From an uncultured Pelagibacteraceae bacterium (lineage in GTDB: Bacteria; Pseudomonadota; Alphaproteobacteria; Pelagibacterales; Pelagibacteraceae): a stretch of DNA of 64,000 nt. The translations under genes were made by a program, and so were the position numbers. The stretch lies in the NCBI GenBank assembly GCA_902609685.1, contig CACLSR010000002.1:186001-250000 (forward strand). The letters are read 5' to 3'. Shown one piece after another: positions 62,692 to 64,000 of this stretch (position 1 is the first letter of the stretch; every line of letters begins with the position of its first letter). The notes under the pieces are model-generated. The model was not told the DNA's origin. It saw only the letters and a program-made list of their open reading frames with translations, and did no database searches.

Positions 62692-63121
62692 TAATTATTT
62701 TTTTTAAAACGCTGTCAAAGTTAATGACTTCTTCTGAGCTTGAATTAAGTAAAGCGCTATGAATTCTTTTTTTTTGAATTTCAAAAATTTCATTAAATAT
62801 TTTTTTTCCTTTATCATTAAGAAATACATGTTTTATTCTTGTATCCTGCTCATCTTTTTTAAAAATTATTATGTCTAGTTTAATTAGATCTTTTAAAACT
62901 CTATTAAGGCTTTGCTTGGTTACTTTAAGTCTTTTGAGCAATTCTGAAATAGTTATCCCTTCATACATGGATAACAAATGAATGACCTTTTGGTGTGCTT
63001 GGCCAATTTTATACTTATTTAATATTTTTTTTGAGTCTGAAAATGTTTCTCTGTAACTTATAAAAAGCTTTTCGATCAAATCTTTTAATTGATCATCTTT
63101 TAGATATAAAAGTTGTTTCAT
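62684..63121 (-). CDS. MarR-family regulator, PetP-like
   Basis: A winged-helix protein with DNA-recognition helix in ISELLKRLKVTKQSLNRVLK near residues 60-78 and a wing with KKDEQDTRIKHVFLNDKG. LIEKLFISYRETF at the N-terminus and QAHQKVIHLL are as in PetP. 145 aa is standard. It overlaps the response regulator by 8 bp and is divergent from ilvE with a 70-bp shared control region. The target genes are not known; the bc1 genes petABC, 8-10 kb away, are candidates by analogy. Confidence 0.86.
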   Translation of the reverse strand: MKQLLYLKDDQLKDLIEKLFISYRETFSDSKKILNKYKIGQAHQKVIHLLSMYEGITISELLKRLKVTKQSLNRVLKDLIKLDIIIFKKDEQDTRIKHVFLNDKGKKIFNEIFEIQKKRIHSALLNSSSEEVINFDSVLKKIING

Positions 63122-63136
63122 TATTGGTAAGTTATA

Positions 63137-63165
63137 TTGACATATTACAGATACAAAGATATTTT
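63137..63165 (+). promoter_or_regulatory. Sigma-70-type promoter for ilvE
   Basis: TTGACA (63137-63142), 17-bp spacer, TATTTT (63160-63165); the start of transcription would be about 63172, leaving a leader of about 20 bases before the ilvE ATG at 63192. The -35 matches the consensus exactly, which is rare in this AT-rich window. The same 70 bp must also serve the divergent petP-like gene. Confidence 0.6.
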
Positions 63166-63191
63166 TTCAGTAAGAATTTTTTTATTTCATA

Positions 63192-64000
63192 ATGATACCC
63201 TACGATAAAAGATCAGGTAAAATATGGTACAATGGCGAATTAGTCGATTGGTCTGATGTTAAGGTTCATGTTCTTAGCCATGGGTTACATTATGCAAGCT
63301 GTGTTTTCGAGGGAGAACGTGTGTATGATGGTTCGATTTTTAAATTAGAAGAACATACTTCAAGATTATTTTACTCCGCGAAGAGAATGGGAATTGAAAT
63401 ACCATATAGCGAAGATGAGATTAATAAAGCGAGCAATAAATTAATTTCTACTCAAAAAGTAGAGAATGGATATGTCAGACCTGTAGTTTGGAGAGGTAGT
63501 GAAATGATGGCTATTTCAGCTCAGCAAACAAAAATTCATGTAGCAATTGCAACTTGGGAGTGGGGTTCATATTTTGACCCTAAACTTAAGGTTGAAGGTA
63601 TCAAATTAAATATCTCAAATTGGCGAAGACCCGCACCTAACACTATTCCTTGGGACACAAAAGCTTCTGGATTATATATGATTTGTACCCTTTCAAAACA
63701 CGAGGCTGAAAAGCAAGGTTATACAGACTCACTTATGTTAGATCATGAAGATAATATTGCAGAAGCAACTGGAGCAAATATTTTTTTCAAAGATAAAAAT
63801 GGTGAGCTACATACTCCGATACCAGATTCTTTTTTAGATGGAATTACTCGAAGAACTGTAATTCAAATTGCAAAATCTAAAAATATCAAAGTACATGAAA
63901 GAAAAATAAAACCAGAAGAATTAAAAGATTTTGATGGATGTTTTTTAACAGGAACTGCAGCTGAAGTAACTCCTGTATCTACTATTGCAGAATATCAATT
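63192..64000 (+). CDS. ilvE: Branched-chain amino acid aminotransferase, N-terminal part
   Basis: Cut by the right window edge; about 269 residues are visible. Family features are KIWYNGELVDWSDVKVHVLS, GLHYASCVFEGERVYDG, the PLP Lys in PWDTKASGLYM, and NIAEATGANIFF with GITRRTVIQIA further on. The reaction is reversible transamination of Leu, Ile and Val. It starts at the ATG at 63192; the gene runs divergent from petP-like, an arrangement also seen in other alphaproteobacteria. Confidence 0.94.
   Translation, partial: MIPYDKRSGKIWYNGELVDWSDVKVHVLSHGLHYASCVFEGERVYDGSIFKLEEHTSRLFYSAKRMGIEIPYSEDEINKASNKLISTQKVENGYVRPVVWRGSEMMAISAQQTKIHVAIATWEWGSYFDPKLKVEGIKLNISNWRRPAPNTIPWDTKASGLYMICTLSKHEAEKQGYTDSLMLDHEDNIAEATGANIFFKDKNGELHTPIPDSFLDGITRRTVIQIAKSKNIKVHERKIKPEELKDFDGCFLTGTAAEVTPVSTIAEYQ

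Overview
The window is a very AT-rich, tightly packed piece of an alphaproteobacterial chromosome that looks like a streamlined marine SAR11 (Pelagibacterales) genome. The grounds are the strong A/T and Lys/Asn/Ile bias, abundant 1-20 bp gene overlaps, intergenic gaps almost all under 100 bp (the longest is about 150 bp), and the gene content: an alphaproteobacterial cox operon with ctaB, a coxF-like microprotein and ctaG, Rieske-cytochrome b-cytochrome c1, CcrM, split b/b' ATP synthase stalk genes, and a retinal-forming carotenoid cluster. No stretch over 300 bp lacks a gene. No IS element, prophage, integrase or CRISPR array was seen. The genus-level assignment is inference.

Layout. 1-8.0 kb: end of a HAD phosphatase, ribF-ileS-lspA-lipoprotein-pgi on the plus strand, then rsmD and purD on the minus strand and a small DUF2093 gene. 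8.0-13.7 kb: lipid A/Kdo genes lpxL-like, lpxK, waaA, msbA, plus ubiA. 13.7-17.8 kb: small membrane and redox genes (DUF2721, quinone oxidoreductase, pirin, DoxX, a haloacid-dehalogenase-like enzyme) and rsmE. 17.9-25.2 kb: cytochrome c oxidase operon coxB-coxA-ctaB-coxF-ctaG-coxC-surf1, continuing into thrC and a peroxiredoxin.

25.2-29.1 kb: a three-gene minus-strand glycan-type island (sugar methyltransferase, GT2 glycosyltransferase, radical SAM protein) bounded on both sides by a similar 21-22 bp direct repeat. 29.1-41.6 kb: one nearly gapless minus-strand run in transcription order DUF721-dsbA-smc-atpI-atpB-atpE-atpF'-atpF-crtI-crtB-crtY-blh-ispH-thrB-rnhA. It places retinal synthesis directly behind the F0 ATP synthase genes. 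No rhodopsin gene or crtE lies in the window. The SMC here is unusually short and shows no recognisable hinge.

41.6-51.9 kb: mutY, an FAD monooxygenase, ccrM with three GANTC sites upstream, rnhB, a uracil-DNA-glycosylase-like gene, a TPR protein, ispE, tRNA-Gln(UUG) and the CCA-adding enzyme, greA, hemF and trmL. 51.9-54.5 kb: petABC (bc1 complex). 54.5-60.7 kb: ychF, pth, rplY, prs, pgeF (apparently with a CTG start), a MidA/NDUFAF7-type methyltransferase, lgt and ubiK. 60.7-64 kb: a sensor kinase, an OmpR-type regulator and a MarR-type regulator resembling the PetP/PetR pair, and the divergent start of ilvE, cut by the window end.

Together the genes cover aerobic respiration (bc1, cytochrome oxidase, ubiquinone steps), proton-driven ATP synthesis, retinal production, outer-membrane lipid synthesis and core information processing. 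All functional calls rest on motif recognition by eye; no database search was run.
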